A DNA stretch of 23,212 bases from Brachionus koreanus (taxonomy: Eukaryota > Rotifera > Eurotatoria > Ploima > Brachionidae). Each line of letters begins with the position of its first letter. Position 1 is the stretch's first letter. The position numbers were made by a program, and so were the translations under genes. The stretch spans positions 545,257 to 568,468 of the forward strand of contig PJRA01000051.1 of NCBI GenBank assembly GCA_016987375.1. The letters run 5' to 3'. The notes under the pieces are model-generated. The model saw only the letters and a list, made by a program, of their open reading frames with translations. It did no database searches and was not told where the DNA came from. Positions 9,063 to 19,175 of this stretch are shown here, in pieces.

Positions 9063-10431
9063 GAAACCGTTATTTACTTGATTATAAAAACTTGTCCATT
9101 TTTGCCCTTTTTTGAAAATTCTTGTTTTTTTTTTTTTAAAAATGAATTTTTTAAATTTTTGCCTATTTTTTTTTAAATTAAAAATTCAAAAATTTAAAAT
9201 TAAAACCGTTCATCTAGAAAGATTTTTTCAAATAGTTTCCCAAAAATTTCAATGCGTCTTTGAAAAATTAAATCTGTCAAATAATGATGAACAACTCGGC
9301 AATGTCTGTTGGCTTTTTCCTTTATAGTCAATTGGTATCATAAAGAAGATTTTTTGTTTGATTTTGAACTCTTTGAATTGATAATGAAAAAATTTTTATG
9401 CCGCAAAAAATATGGTCACAAAAATTGAATGAGAAACGGAAGTTAGCATTGACATTTATTAAAAAAATGGCATGTTAGATTTATATTGATTACATTTTCT
9501 GAATAAAGTACCAATTTTACTTAGTTTTTATTATTTTTCTAAAGTATCAAAATAATTTCTTTATACATATAAAAATTAAAATTAAATATAAAATTTGAAA
9601 AACAATATTATTAGCACCAAGAAATAAGAATAAAATAAAAAAATTATTTATTTTGAATAATATGCCAATCTTGGGCCTTTTTTCCTTGAGCCAGTCTTTG
9701 AACCTATAACCGTATCATAACATTTTTTTGATATTGTAGTTGATTTTTTATGTAAATTACAATAACATGCTTACATATAAATATAGAGGAGAAAAATGAA
9801 GACATAAAATGGAGAACTTCCATTAAGTTCGTTAAAACGAACGACTCTAATCAAGATGTTGAACAGTTTGATTTGTTTTTTTTAATGTCCATTTAGGTCT
9901 TAGCATTCAGAATATATTTACATTTAATTTTTTTAAAAGAAATAAAGCTCATTGATTGAAAAAGCCGAATCTTTCTAAAGAAAATCAAGGAAAAGAAAGA
10001 AAATGGTACAAGAAAGCTATAGTTTTGCTGTAAAAAACAAATTTTACAATTAAAAACCGATAAAATTTCTTTAGCCAACAATTACTGATAGTGAAATCAA
10101 CTTCAAATTGAAAAAAAAATATGTCTATGTTCCTAAATAAAAACTTTAAAAAGAATATATATTTTTTTTTATATCAATCAAATTGAATTGTGTGAATTAG
10201 GGAGCAAAAAAACAAAATTAAAAAAATTATCAAAAAAAACTGTTTATTCATAGAAAATTATTTATTTAACTTTTTTGATTCAAATAATAAAATTTATTCT
10301 TAAAAAATTTGACCTTTTTTTATAGCAACGTAAGAGAAATTCTGCTGAAATTATTTTCGAGTATCTATGGAGAAAAATTTAGAATTGTTTAATTTCAAAA
10401 AAATAAAAATAGAAATATTTTAGAAAAAAAA
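9063..10431. other. Intergenic DNA, no gene seen
   Basis: AT-rich. The first few hundred bases (to about 9475) may be the 5' portion of the mariner remnant. A 7 bp-arm palindrome GTTCGTT, AA, AACGAAC sits near 9826-9841. The last 100 bp lead into the membrane-protein gene. Confidence 0.45.
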
Positions 10432-11415
10432 ATGATCGACACCAAAAAATCTGATGATCGAATTCCAAATGAAATTTTGTCTAGCCAGAAAAAATGGCTA
10501 AAAAAATGCAATGGATACTTTGGCTTGTTGACCAGCCACACGGCATCAATCCTAATTTATTTGATCTCAATAGCATTAGCGTGCATTTTTGTCTCAATCA
10601 TTCTAGTTACCACTACAAACACAACTGGCTATAATAAAGACAATCTTAAACGTTCTGTAAATGAGTCAAATTGCACATGTAATTGCTGGGACGGCTTCTA
10701 TAGAGGAAAATATGCTCGCAAGTCCAAAGGCACTGAATACAAATACGTCTATTTCAACTACAAACAAGAAACTCTTTTTATTTTTATAACAAGTCTTTTT
10801 TATGTAGATCTTTTGGTCAACTTAATCAAAAAAACGCTTAAACACATAATCAATGCATTTGTGAGTGGAACATGGAGTTTGAGATGGTCAGTGCTAGCTG
10901 TTCTAGCCGTTAATGTTTATTCTAACTTTTGGTATGGATGGAATTTGGTGAATTTCATAAATGATCAAGATAAAAGATTTATATATGAAATGAGTGTGTT
11001 GATTATTATAGAGTTAGTGTTGAACTTTTTTTATTTCAAAAGCTTGGATCGATTAAGCTTAAAAAAAAGTAATTATAAGCCAATTACCATGTCAAGCATA
11101 GCTCCAATATTTTGGCTAAACGCGTTAAATTTTGGCCTAAGACTACCACATAGATTACATGAAAAATTTTTTTTAGAATTATATACAAACTTTAACAAGA
11201 TTAATGTAGACGAGTTTTTGTTTTTTATCAAAGAAGTATTTGGCTTTTTGTTCGTCTACTTTGCTCTGAAAAAAACAAATCGACCGTCTTTTCCAGTTGT
11301 ATCAAAGGGTGACATGAAAGGAAAAGGTGGACTTGTCTACTTTGGTTTGTGGTTTTTTATTTCTTCTGCTTTTTATGGTATTAGATACTTGATTATTCAA
11401 AGACACAAAATTTAA
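10432..11415 (+). CDS. Multi-pass membrane protein with CTCNCWD motif
   Basis: A single-exon frame of 327 codons starts at the first ATG after an A-rich leader. Hydrophobic spans are visible at about 38-60, 114-132, 151-172, 183-202, 221-238 (weaker), 262-279 and 300-322, so seven passes are plausible. Between spans 1 and 2 lies a loop with three N-glycosylation sequons (N63, N77, N80) and a compact cysteine motif CTCNCWDGFYRG (81-92), followed by an aromatic YKYVYFNY. This suggests that the loop faces the lumen or outside. The CxCxCWD plus YFN arrangement resembles, from memory, a family of uncharacterised invertebrate membrane proteins; I do not see GPCR motifs (DRY, NPxxY) or transporter signatures. 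The C-terminus is basic (QRHKI). A poly(A) signal is at 11439-11444. Function unknown. Confidence 0.82.
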   Translation: MIDTKKSDDRIPNEILSSQKKWLKKCNGYFGLLTSHTASILIYLISIALACIFVSIILVTTTNTTGYNKDNLKRSVNESNCTCNCWDGFYRGKYARKSKGTEYKYVYFNYKQETLFIFITSLFYVDLLVNLIKKTLKHIINAFVSGTWSLRWSVLAVLAVNVYSNFWYGWNLVNFINDQDKRFIYEMSVLIIIELVLNFFYFKSLDRLSLKKSNYKPITMSSIAPIFWLNALNFGLRLPHRLHEKFFLELYTNFNKINVDEFLFFIKEVFGFLFVYFALKKTNRPSFPVVSKGDMKGKGGLVYFGLWFFISSAFYGIRYLIIQRHKI

Positions 11416-11438
11416 TTATATAACTTTTTTTTTAATTT

Positions 11439-11444
11439 AATAAA
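11439..11444 (+). terminator. Poly(A) signal of the membrane-protein gene
   Basis: AATAAA 24 bp after the stop codon. Confidence 0.5.
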
Positions 11445-11569
11445 AATTAGACAAAACAATTTTTTATAAAAAATTTAAAAAAGAATTTCAATTGAAATTT
11501 ATTAAAATAAATTTTGAAAAAATTAAATGTTAAATTTTTAAATTTTTGAATAAAAAATTTTTATTTTTT

Positions 11570-11940
11570 ATCATCAGTTTGGGTCTATATTGAAGAGTGC
11601 TGGCAGTTGACTAATTTTTTCAATCCATTTAAAAATTTAGCAATATTTGAAGGGGATGGGGGTCACTCATAAATTCAAAGGAACTTTTTCTGCTTTAAAA
11701 CGTTCAAGCAAAAACTGCTCAAGCAAAAAATCCAAGTTTTCCTGTATTCTCTTGTTGATAATACAGGTCTATAATTAAGTCAAGATGCGCTTTTGGTGAT
11801 AAATGCATTTGTCAGCAATTCGAAGCTTCTAGTTTCTGTGATACATGGCAAGCATACCCTTAGTTATCTTTGTGCACCAGTTCATAAGCTGATGATTGGG
11901 TGATAACTCAGGGTAATAGATATTACACAAAAGTTATTAA
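11570..11940 (-). other. Less AT-rich block, possible decayed coding remnant
   Basis: This block is richer in G+C than its surroundings. On the minus strand short stretches look protein-like (for example LDFLLEQFLLERFKAEK near 11690-11740), but stops interrupt every frame and I cannot identify a family. It may be an old transposon coding remnant. Confidence 0.25.
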
Positions 11941-11999
11941 TTAGTGTAATTTTTTGTCTTTGATTTCATTTATTTGATGATGAACAGCTTTTCTCATAT

Positions 12000-12090
12000 A
12001 TTTATTATTATTTATTGACAAAAAAACTTGTATAGACCTCATAGGTCAAAATTTATAAAAAAAAAATAATTTCAAAATTAAATAAAATAT
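12000..12090 (-). mobile_element. LINE-like 3' tail remnant (family 2), copy 1
   Basis: On the minus strand it reads TTTTGACCTATGAGGTCTAT, ACAAGTTTTTTTGTCAATAA, then ATAATAATAAA. The same about 90 bp block recurs at 18399-18487 on the same strand with few changes. GACCT-ATG-AGGTC forms a small hairpin before the ATAATAATAAA end, a structure common at LINE 3' ends. No coding part remains. Confidence 0.6.
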
Positions 12091-12590
12091 GAAACCAGCA
12101 CATTGCAAACTTAAAATTATTTGTTTTTTGATAAAATGTTTTTTTGAATCAGTTTGTTATTGAATCGGCTGCATCTGCAAACAAAGCAACTTTGACAAAC
12201 TCATTAAACCCAATTTGAAAGGCATTTTAAATACCAAAAAAAAAAAGAGTTTTTAAATAAAATCGAAGAATGAATGAACTGAGAATTTAGTTCCTAAAAC
12301 TTGAAAATGCACTAATAAGAAAATCATGAAAAATTTAAAGTAAAAATGGCTTTTCAACATTTTATTTTAATTTTAGACAAATAAACAGATTTTTATTTAT
12401 CTAATTTTTTTTTTAAATATTTTTTTTTATTATACTTTTTTTTCTTAATAAATTTATTTGAAAAATAAAATAATTTTATAACAAGCCCAGCAATAACCAT
12501 GGATAAGAAAACTTATCAAAAAAGATCATAAAAATCCAAAATGAATATTTAAGCAATTAAAGAGTTCTATTAGACTAGAAAAAAATAACA
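12091..12590. other. AT-rich upstream region of the M1-family gene
   Basis: No gene or repeat recognised. It should contain the promoter and 5' untranslated region of the gene starting at 12591; no clear TATA box can be singled out in so AT-rich a stretch. Confidence 0.4.
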
Positions 12591-15500
12591 ATGACAAATA
12601 CTATCAGCGTGTCCTATTTAGTGCTATTTTCTTACGGTTTTTTTATATTCATTTCAACCATACTAGTCGGTGTACTGCCACCATTAGTTAACAGGCCAGT
12701 CTGTGATCAATTGGAACAATCTCAAAATCTAAAAGTAGACACCAAAAATTTGGATATATGCCCAGAACTTTTAGAAGAAGATGTTGCAATAATGCTGCCA
12801 TGGGATACACCAAGGCTCCCTAAAAATCTACTGCCTATCAATTACGATATTCATCTCACTATTCCAAGTCTAAAAAGCCAAGTGTATCAAGGAATATCAG
12901 AAATTACTGTCACATTGACAGATCTATCCGATACGTTTGTAATTCACAAAAAGCTTATGAATGTCAATGTAACTAGCTTAAAGAATTCTGAGGACAAATC
13001 AATTGAAATAAGTTGTGCTGGTGACTTTGTCAAAAGAGATTTGTTTATATTTAAGACTAGAGACTATGTCGAACCAGGTGATTATAAAATAACCTATGCT
13101 TTCGAGGCCCATTTGGACAAATATGAAAGTGGATTGTTTACTTTTAATTTTGACAATGACAATGCAATGATTATATCAAAATTTGAACCTATAGATGCTA
13201 GAAAAGCTTTGTAATAATTAAATTAATTTGAAAAAAAAAAAATTTATTTATTTATTTTAAAATATTTAGTCCCTGTTTTGATGAGCCAAATATTAAGTCA
13301 ACATACTCTCTTACTATTATTCATCCAAATGATACAATAGCACTTTCGAATGGAATGGAAAGTTCACAACCAGCTGATACAGATGGCATGACCAAGACAA
13401 CATTTGCGCCAACACCTAAAATATCTAGTCATTTAATTGGAATTGGAATTTTCAAAGAAAATGAGCTAATTCCACGGTATTCAAGGTCTTCTACTGGTCG
13501 AGAAGTTCGCTTATGGGGTCAGAAGAAACTGTTCGATAGCGGCTATGCTGATGATCCGCTTCAAATGATTATTGCTATTTTGAATAAACTAGAAGAACTA
13601 TTTGAAGACGTCATTGATGCTTTGCCAAGACAATTGGACATAATTGCAAGTCCTCTTTATCCGGTAATTTTATTTTTTGTACAACCATTTGGACATTAAA
13701 AACCTTTTTTTTTTAAATATTTCCTTTAAAATCAGAACCGAACAAAAAAAAAATAAAAAAATTTTTTTTTTTAATAATTTATTTAATTAAAAATACAATA
13801 AAAAATTTTCTTTCTAATTAATTTATTTTCAAGATTGATGCTTCACCTTCGTACGGAATTCCTGTATTTAGAGAAAATAAAATTTTGTTCAAATTAAATT
13901 CAATAAGTGAATCAGATAGAGAAAATGTTGCACTTTTAATAAGCAAACAACTATCAGAAATTGTAAGCTAATATTTTTTTATTTTATTATCTGCAAAGTC
14001 AAATTTTTGCTACAGTGGTTCGGTGGTTATGTTACATTTGACTGGTGGAGTGAACTGTGGAAACAAGAAGCTCTCGGAGACTATTTTAAATATCGCGTAG
14101 TCGATGAAGTTTACCCAGATTGGCAGATAGTAAACTAATTTAAATCAAGTTTTGAGAAAAAAATATAATTCTAAACTAAAGTATGATCAATTTGTTACAG
14201 AAGAGCTTCTAAGAGTTTTGGTCGATGATGCCTATCCATCATCGCATCCTGTTATTAAAAACATAGAGTCACCATATGAAATTGAAGAATTCTTTGACAG
14301 TGTGGAAAGATCCAAAGCAGCAGCAGTATTTCGTATGATGGAAGAAGAAACTTCTAAAGACAAATTTTTAGGCGCCATAATAACCTATTTAGAGGCTAAT
14401 TCATGGGGTACTGGAAATTCACAGCTTTTTTTTTCTCAATTGGGAAAGATTGTAATTTCTAAATTTGAAAATAAATTCCAAAAAAAAAAACTATTTATTT
14501 TGATAAGGGTCCGTGGCTGGCAACTGACTTTGCCGATAGATGGTTTAAACAACCAAATTATCCGCTTCTTGACATTTCTATTTTTTCCTCATCTAATCAA
14601 ACTTTTTACTTGAGTGTTCAACAATCAAGATTTATCAATCTAAATGATTCGATATTTGGAGGCGAATCCATCTATCCTTCAATATACAAGTATATTTATA
14701 TCTGAAAATAATTTTTTATTTATTTATTTATTTTCAAGTTGGACTTGGTACATTCCTCTTAATTGTATTTTTGTAAATGGATCAACATCTTATGAGCAAA
14801 AATTTTATATCCACACTCAAAATTGTAAGTCATTTACTTGGAGTTTTTTGTTTATTTTTTTAAATGTTCAAAATAATTCCCATGACTTTCAATGCAAAGC
14901 TTCATTAGTTCAATCCATTTTTGGAAAGTTTTTTGACACTCTTCTTTAGAAAAAGAATTAAATATATATTTAACTAGAAGTTCAAAAAGTAAAAAGTTAA
15001 ATAAAGTTCGCGCGATGCAAAACTTCCACACTATCTTCAGATATGGATTTCGACCTCATTTTTAGAATAATACTGAAAAGTCTCTTGATCTTTTTTATGA
15101 AGATGGTGAAACTATAGGAAAAAGCAAAGGGTTAAAAAGGGATCAATTTATGGTGAAGTCCTAAAGGCATATTTTTCAGGTAAAACAAAGGCAGCTCATC
15201 AACAACATTTAAAAATAAAAAATTCATTGATATAATTAATTGAATATATTTTTTCTGAGTAATATTTAAAAAAAAAAATTTTTTTTAAAAAAATGAACAC
15301 TTTCTGAGCGATTATAAAAAATTTTTAACTAATTAAATAAAAAAATTAAAACCATAGTTTTGTTCAGAATTTTGTCTAGTTTAAGAATTTGTATAAAAAT
15401 ATATAAGTAAAGGGGTTTGGAAAAAAGGATATTCAGAAAAAGTTAAAAAATGTTAAAATTTTTTCGATTTTTTCCGAAAAAATTCTCAATTTTTTTTTTA

Positions 15501-17654
15501 AAGATAACCATCTCAGAATATAGAGTATTTAATTCTCTATCAGAAAATGTGTCGATCGAGTAAATTCGTTTGATAAAATTCTGAGATAAAAAAGCTTAAA
15601 TAAGATACACTTTAAATAAGGCTGCAAATCTCCCATGCCAAAATAAAATAAAATTTGTGACCCCCCCTAAAATATTTTTCATATACGTAGAATCTAAAAA
15701 TGAGGTCAAAATCCATATCTGAAGATAGTGTGGAAGTTTTGCATCGCGCTAACTTTAGGTTTAAATTAATTATAATTATTATTTATTTGTTTGTCTGTAC
15801 AGAGCCAAAGCTCCTTCAGATAAAAAAAATTCTTGTCTTAAGACTTGACTTTAAATTAAATTTCGATTAAAATTAAAATTATTGTATAGCTGAAACTAAA
15901 TTTAAAATCAAATGTAGCTTAAATATTAAAAATGAAAGGAATAGCTTTTCCACGCTTATATAGAATGAAATGATTGCCTCCAAGTCGATGTAAGATAAAA
16001 AAAAATCTATATTATGAATTTTTAAAAATAATAGTTTAAATTTGAATCATGTTAAGAAAAATCTTTCAACAAAAATTATTTATTCAAGACTAAATAAATT
16101 TTTTTTTTATTAGTATTTTTAATCTTGGATTAAATAATTTTGGAGCTTTAGAGATAAAAATTGAAATAACATGTCCTTTTTCAACTTGATTAAAGAACAG
16201 ATTCCTTCAAAATAAATGATTATGACCATTGTAAATAAATTTTTTTTGTATTTGATGCCCAAGTTAATTATTTTATCTTTTGAATTTATTAAAATCAGTC
16301 TTAAAAAGTTATAAAAAAAAACTTAAGTGGGTAAATTTTTTGACTAGATTTGGAAATAATTGATGACGGGAGAACAGATTACGATTTTTTTCATTGTGAT
16401 TTGAAATTTTCTGGATACTATTCTCTAAATTATCCGCATGAAAATTGGATGGCAATTTCAGATGCAATCCACAATCCACAAGATGCAGTACTGAGCTCTC
16501 TTGACAAATCAAACATAATACACAATTTATTCATGAATTCATTTACATCTCGCTTGCCATACAAAGAGCTAGCCCAGGCATTGACTTATCTAGTTGGTGA
16601 AAGAGACTACTTGCCATGGAAAACCATTAATTTTCATTTGACTGAAATAATATCCATTCTTGAATACAAAGAGGCTTTTTTCGAAGTGGCTGTAAGCAAA
16701 CTTGGAACAAAAAGAAATAACCAAATACTTAATTTTAATATTTTAGAGTTATTTTGATTATTTTTTGAGAACTATTGAAAATGAAGTTGACCTGTGGAAC
16801 CCAAGTGGTAATCATGTAGAAGAGTGATTTTAACAATTTTTAAAAAATTATTCAAATTAAAATTTTAAATTAAAGATTGTATAAGGAGACAATTTTACAG
16901 ACTGCTTGTCTTTTACAGGATTCATTTTGTCTTTTGAACACAAGCTACTATTGGGAAAAATTTCGACCATTTTTGACCGATCCATTAGTAAACAACAGGT
17001 TAATTTGCAAACATTGTGAAATAGAAAAATAAAATTTTATTTAAGTCTTCCTTCTTATGTTAAAAAATTGGTTTTTAATTATCATATTCAAAATAGTTAT
17101 TTTCCAGAAGACTGGCAATTGATTTATTCCGAGTATAACAAAATAGATGACCTAAGCGAAAGGGAAAAGCTACTCGAAGCACTTACGTACACTCGGCTGC
17201 CATGGTTTTTGGAAATTTATTTACAACGACTAGAAGATGATGTTATAAATTTTTTTGATAAAGTAAAATTTTTAAGCAAAAATAGTCTGGGTAGAGAATA
17301 CGTGTGGAACTTTATGCGCGCAAATTTTGATAGCATACAGCAAGAATTTGGTCTGGATGATCCAAGACTTGGCCAAATGGTGATTGATGTATCGTCAACA
17401 TTCGAAACAGAATCATTAAATTATGAAGTAAAGCAATTATAATTTTCTTTTTAAGCTTTTTTTATTTTAACTATTTTCAAAAGCTTCTCAACTTTATTTC
17501 TTCCACCCCCAGTGGTGCATCGTTGAATGCCAGATTTCGAGCACTTGAAAAAGTATCAATCAATATTATTTGGCTGAGAAAGAAAATGTCAGAAATAATG
17601 GAAGCTTTTGGTACACCAAAAAATAAAAAAAAATTTAAACTGTTTATTCAATAA
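12591..17654 (+). CDS. M1 aminopeptidase N-like protein, predicted catalytically dead
   Basis: I read 12 exons: 12591-13210, 13270-13663, 13834-13962, 14016-14129, 14182-14451, 14508-14689, 14739-14824, 16348-16691, 16747-16823, 16876-16998, 17046-17427, 17484-17654. They join in phase to 963 codons plus TAA, the usual length of aminopeptidase N. All introns are GT-AG; 14825-16347 is 1.5 kb, the rest 47-170 bp. Residues 8-30 are a type II membrane anchor. The M1 N-terminal domain follows (LPINYDIHLTIP; FEPIDARKAFPCFDEP at 201-213), then the peptidase domain, then an ERAP1-C-like domain (WTWYIPL; GYYSLNYPHENW; SYFDYFL; LEALTYT; LEKVSINIIWL). The catalytic parts are gone. GAMEN is replaced by GIPVF (346-350). 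HEXXH reads KQLSE (376-380), just before WFGGYVTFDWWSELW. The third zinc ligand E399 survives in KQEALG. The catalytic tyrosine of the YSKGA-type motif is R462 (ERSKAAAVFRM). This should be a cell-surface or secretory-pathway pseudopeptidase, perhaps binding peptides or ligands. A poly(A) signal lies at 17658-17663. Confidence 0.88.
15004..15755. mobile_element. 752 bp element with 63 bp terminal inverted repeats, in an intron
   Basis: Left TIR 15004-15066 starts AAGTTCGCGCGATGCAAAAC; right TIR 15693-15755 is its complement with two differences (61 of 63 by eye). TA flanks both ends (15002-15003 and 15756-15757), consistent with a Tc1/mariner-type TA duplication. The interior has no long frame; a short piece near 15085-15170 (LFYEDGETIGKSKGLKRDQF) could be a coding relic. 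It lies in intron 7 of the M1-family gene, in either orientation harmless to the frame. It is most likely a non-autonomous DNA transposon. Confidence 0.85.
15771..15832 (-). mobile_element. LINE-like 3' tail remnant (family 1), copy 2
   Basis: On the minus strand it reads ATCTGAAGGAGCTTTGGCTC, TGTACAGACAAACAAATAAA, TAATAATTATAATT. It is closely related to 4781-4840 and in the same orientation. It sits about 15 bp beyond the TA of the inverted-repeat element, in the same M1-gene intron. Confidence 0.6.
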
Positions 17655-17657
17655 TTT

Positions 17658-17663
17658 AATAAA
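17658..17663 (+). terminator. Poly(A) signal of the M1-family gene
   Basis: AATAAA starts 4 bp after the stop codon at 17652-17654. Confidence 0.5.
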
Positions 17664-17737
17664 ATTTTCTAATATTATGATGAAATTTACTGTTTAAGTT
17701 CTCTTAATCCACATAGATTGAGTAAATAATTTTTTAA

Positions 17738-18208
17738 GCAGCCATCCTCCTCTTTTCTCAATCGGGCTGGGAACCGACTATGGCAGAGTTATGACTGGCG
17801 CCTTCCCCTAAGAAGCTCGTGGGACGTTCATCATAAACAGCGCTAATCATCCGAGCACTTTAAATTGGCTGCGAACTCGGCAACTATTTACAACTAGCTT
17901 GGAACCACAAACCAAGCGACAATCTCATACAGAGAATGCCTTAACTTTAAGCTTCCAAAGTTACGTCTATCTGCAAAGGGTCAGCCGTAAAACAAGCTCT
18001 TGCTCCTTTCGGATTTCATTCTGGGTGATGGTCGAAGCCAGCGGCACCCTCATACTACAAAACTTGGACAAAGATCCGTAGATCTATGTGCCCATCTTAC
18101 AGCTCTTTCACAAACTACGTAGAAGACCACTGAAAGTGGCTGCCAGCCCCCTCCTCGTTTTCTCATCAGGGCTTGGGACCTGCAATGGCAGAGTTAGAAA
18201 GGCATTTT
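17738..18208 (-). repeat. GC-richer dispersed repeat core, copy 2 (inverted)
   Basis: It matches 2853-3324 as an inverted copy at roughly 98-99% by eye. It keeps the paired end motifs (TGGCAGAGTTA beside CTCCTC, TTTTCTC and the GGGCT arm, at 17740-17790 and 18140-18200). It begins about 80 bp downstream of the M1-family stop codon. The small frame inside (17899-18081 on +) ends earlier than its counterpart in copy 1, which argues against it being a protein gene. Confidence 0.85.
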
Positions 18209-18338
18209 CTTATTTTCTTTCCTTAATTTAAAATTATTTTTCTTTTAAATTTAAGAATATGAATGAATGATTCAAAACAATCTTCTATTTATACCCTGTT
18301 AAATTAGTTAAATTGAATAAATTAGTTTAATTAGTACC
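18209..18338 (-). repeat. TATA-bearing upstream segment of repeat copy 2
   Basis: On the minus strand it carries TTTAACAGGGTATAAATAGA (18284-18303), CATTCATTCAT and ATTAAGGAAAGAAAA, abutting the core directly. It is homologous to 2522-2622. TATAAA (18288-18293) lies about 87 bp before the core's ATGCC. Confidence 0.7.
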
Positions 18339-18398
18339 TATTTTAAAATTAAATATTAAATACTAGTGGACTAACCAAGCGTGATGGTTAAAAAAGAT

Positions 18399-18487
18399 TT
18401 ATTATTATTATTTATTGACAAAAAAACTTGTATAGATCTCATACGTCAAAATTTATAAAGAAATAATTTTAAAATTAAATAAAATAA
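18399..18487 (-). mobile_element. LINE-like 3' tail remnant (family 2), copy 2
   Basis: Near-copy of 12000-12090 with the same orientation. Its internal hairpin is weakened (GACGTATGAGATC instead of GACCTATGAGGTC). Confidence 0.6.
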
Positions 18488-18866
18488 ATATTTTACTTTT
18501 ATATTTTACTCAGGACCTTTAATTTTCCATTCAGTACATAATTATATTTTATATAGTACCAAGTTAAATTTTATTCCAAATCAAAAAAAATTTGATTATC
18601 TTTTACTAGTAATAAAAAATAATTTAAAAATACTTAAAAATATTTTTTGTACCTTAATAGATACAACTATTTTAGATATTACCAAATATTAATTTCAACT
18701 CAATTAGTAATAATTTTAACTTTATTTAGCACCTATTGATAGAATAAATGAATAGAAAATAGTAAAGATATATCATGTAATTTTCAAACTTGTTTATTTT
18801 ATTTAATTATTTCAGTTAACGCCTAGAAGGCGGTGTAAAAAAATTTTTAGACAAATTTTAAGTGTT
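18488..18866. other. AT-rich intergenic DNA, nothing recognised
   Basis: No coding frame, hairpin or repeat stands out. Confidence 0.4.
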
Positions 18867-18990
18867 CCCGAGGGGACAAAAACAGGCAAAAAACACTGTT
18901 TAAACGGTGTTTGGTAGCTGTTTTTTGGGCGTTTTTGCTTTGTTTTTTTGCGTTTAAACAGTGTTTTTTACCTGTTTTTGTCCCCTTGGG
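18867..18990. mobile_element. Foldback element with 40 bp inverted arms
   Basis: Left arm 18867-18906 (CCCGAGGGGACAAAAACAGG, then CAAAAAACACTGTTTAAACG) pairs with right arm 18951-18990 (CGTTTAAACAGTGTTTTTTA, then CCTGTTTTTGTCCCCTTGGG) with few mismatches. The loop is 44 bp, G/T-rich, and holds GTTTTT-type repeats. The arms' runs of G and C stand out strongly from the local AT background. It has no coding capacity, so this is a MITE- or foldback-like element, or a long hairpin in a transcript. I cannot settle a target-site duplication. Confidence 0.75.
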
Positions 18991-19157
18991 TTATTTAAAA
19001 AACTAAAAACAAAAAAAATTTTAATGCTAATTTTTCTTTTCTATTTTAATTTTACTAATTATTATTCATTTTATTGTTTTTTCTTCTCTTTTGTTTTTTT
19101 TTTTAATTATCCTCGAACGATTCTCGACCAAGAAGCTTAGGAGAACATTCAGCAACA

Positions 19158-19175
19158 ATGGAGGCTTTCCACAAG
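19158..19175 (+). CDS. Possible first coding exon (MEAFHK...)
   Basis: A short less AT-rich block (19110-19175) ends in CAACAATGGAGGCTTTCC, a good translation-start context, followed five codons later by AAG|GTAAAT, a good splice donor. This is what a 5' untranslated region plus first exon would look like. I find no matching plus-strand second exon within the window, where minus-strand genes follow, so it stays a candidate. Confidence 0.25.

Noticed and set aside
9112..9327. Plus-strand frame of about 70 codons
   Set aside because: Low-complexity F/L/K translation of poly(T) and poly(A) runs within the mariner flank.
9893..10081. Minus-strand frame of 62 codons
   Set aside because: Phenylalanine- and serine-rich translation of AT-rich DNA; no splice context or recognisable motif.
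14690..14738. Continuous frame 14644-14949 as a separate gene
   Set aside because: It reads through two introns; exon 6 (other frame) and exon 7 join cleanly in the M1 family reading frame.
16309..16512. Minus-strand frame of 67 codons
   Set aside because: Antisense shadow of exon 8 of the M1-family gene.
17776..18200. tRNA-type Pol III promoter (TGGCAGAGTTAG resembles an A box)
   Set aside because: No B box (GGTTCRANNCC) lies at a suitable distance on the same strand.
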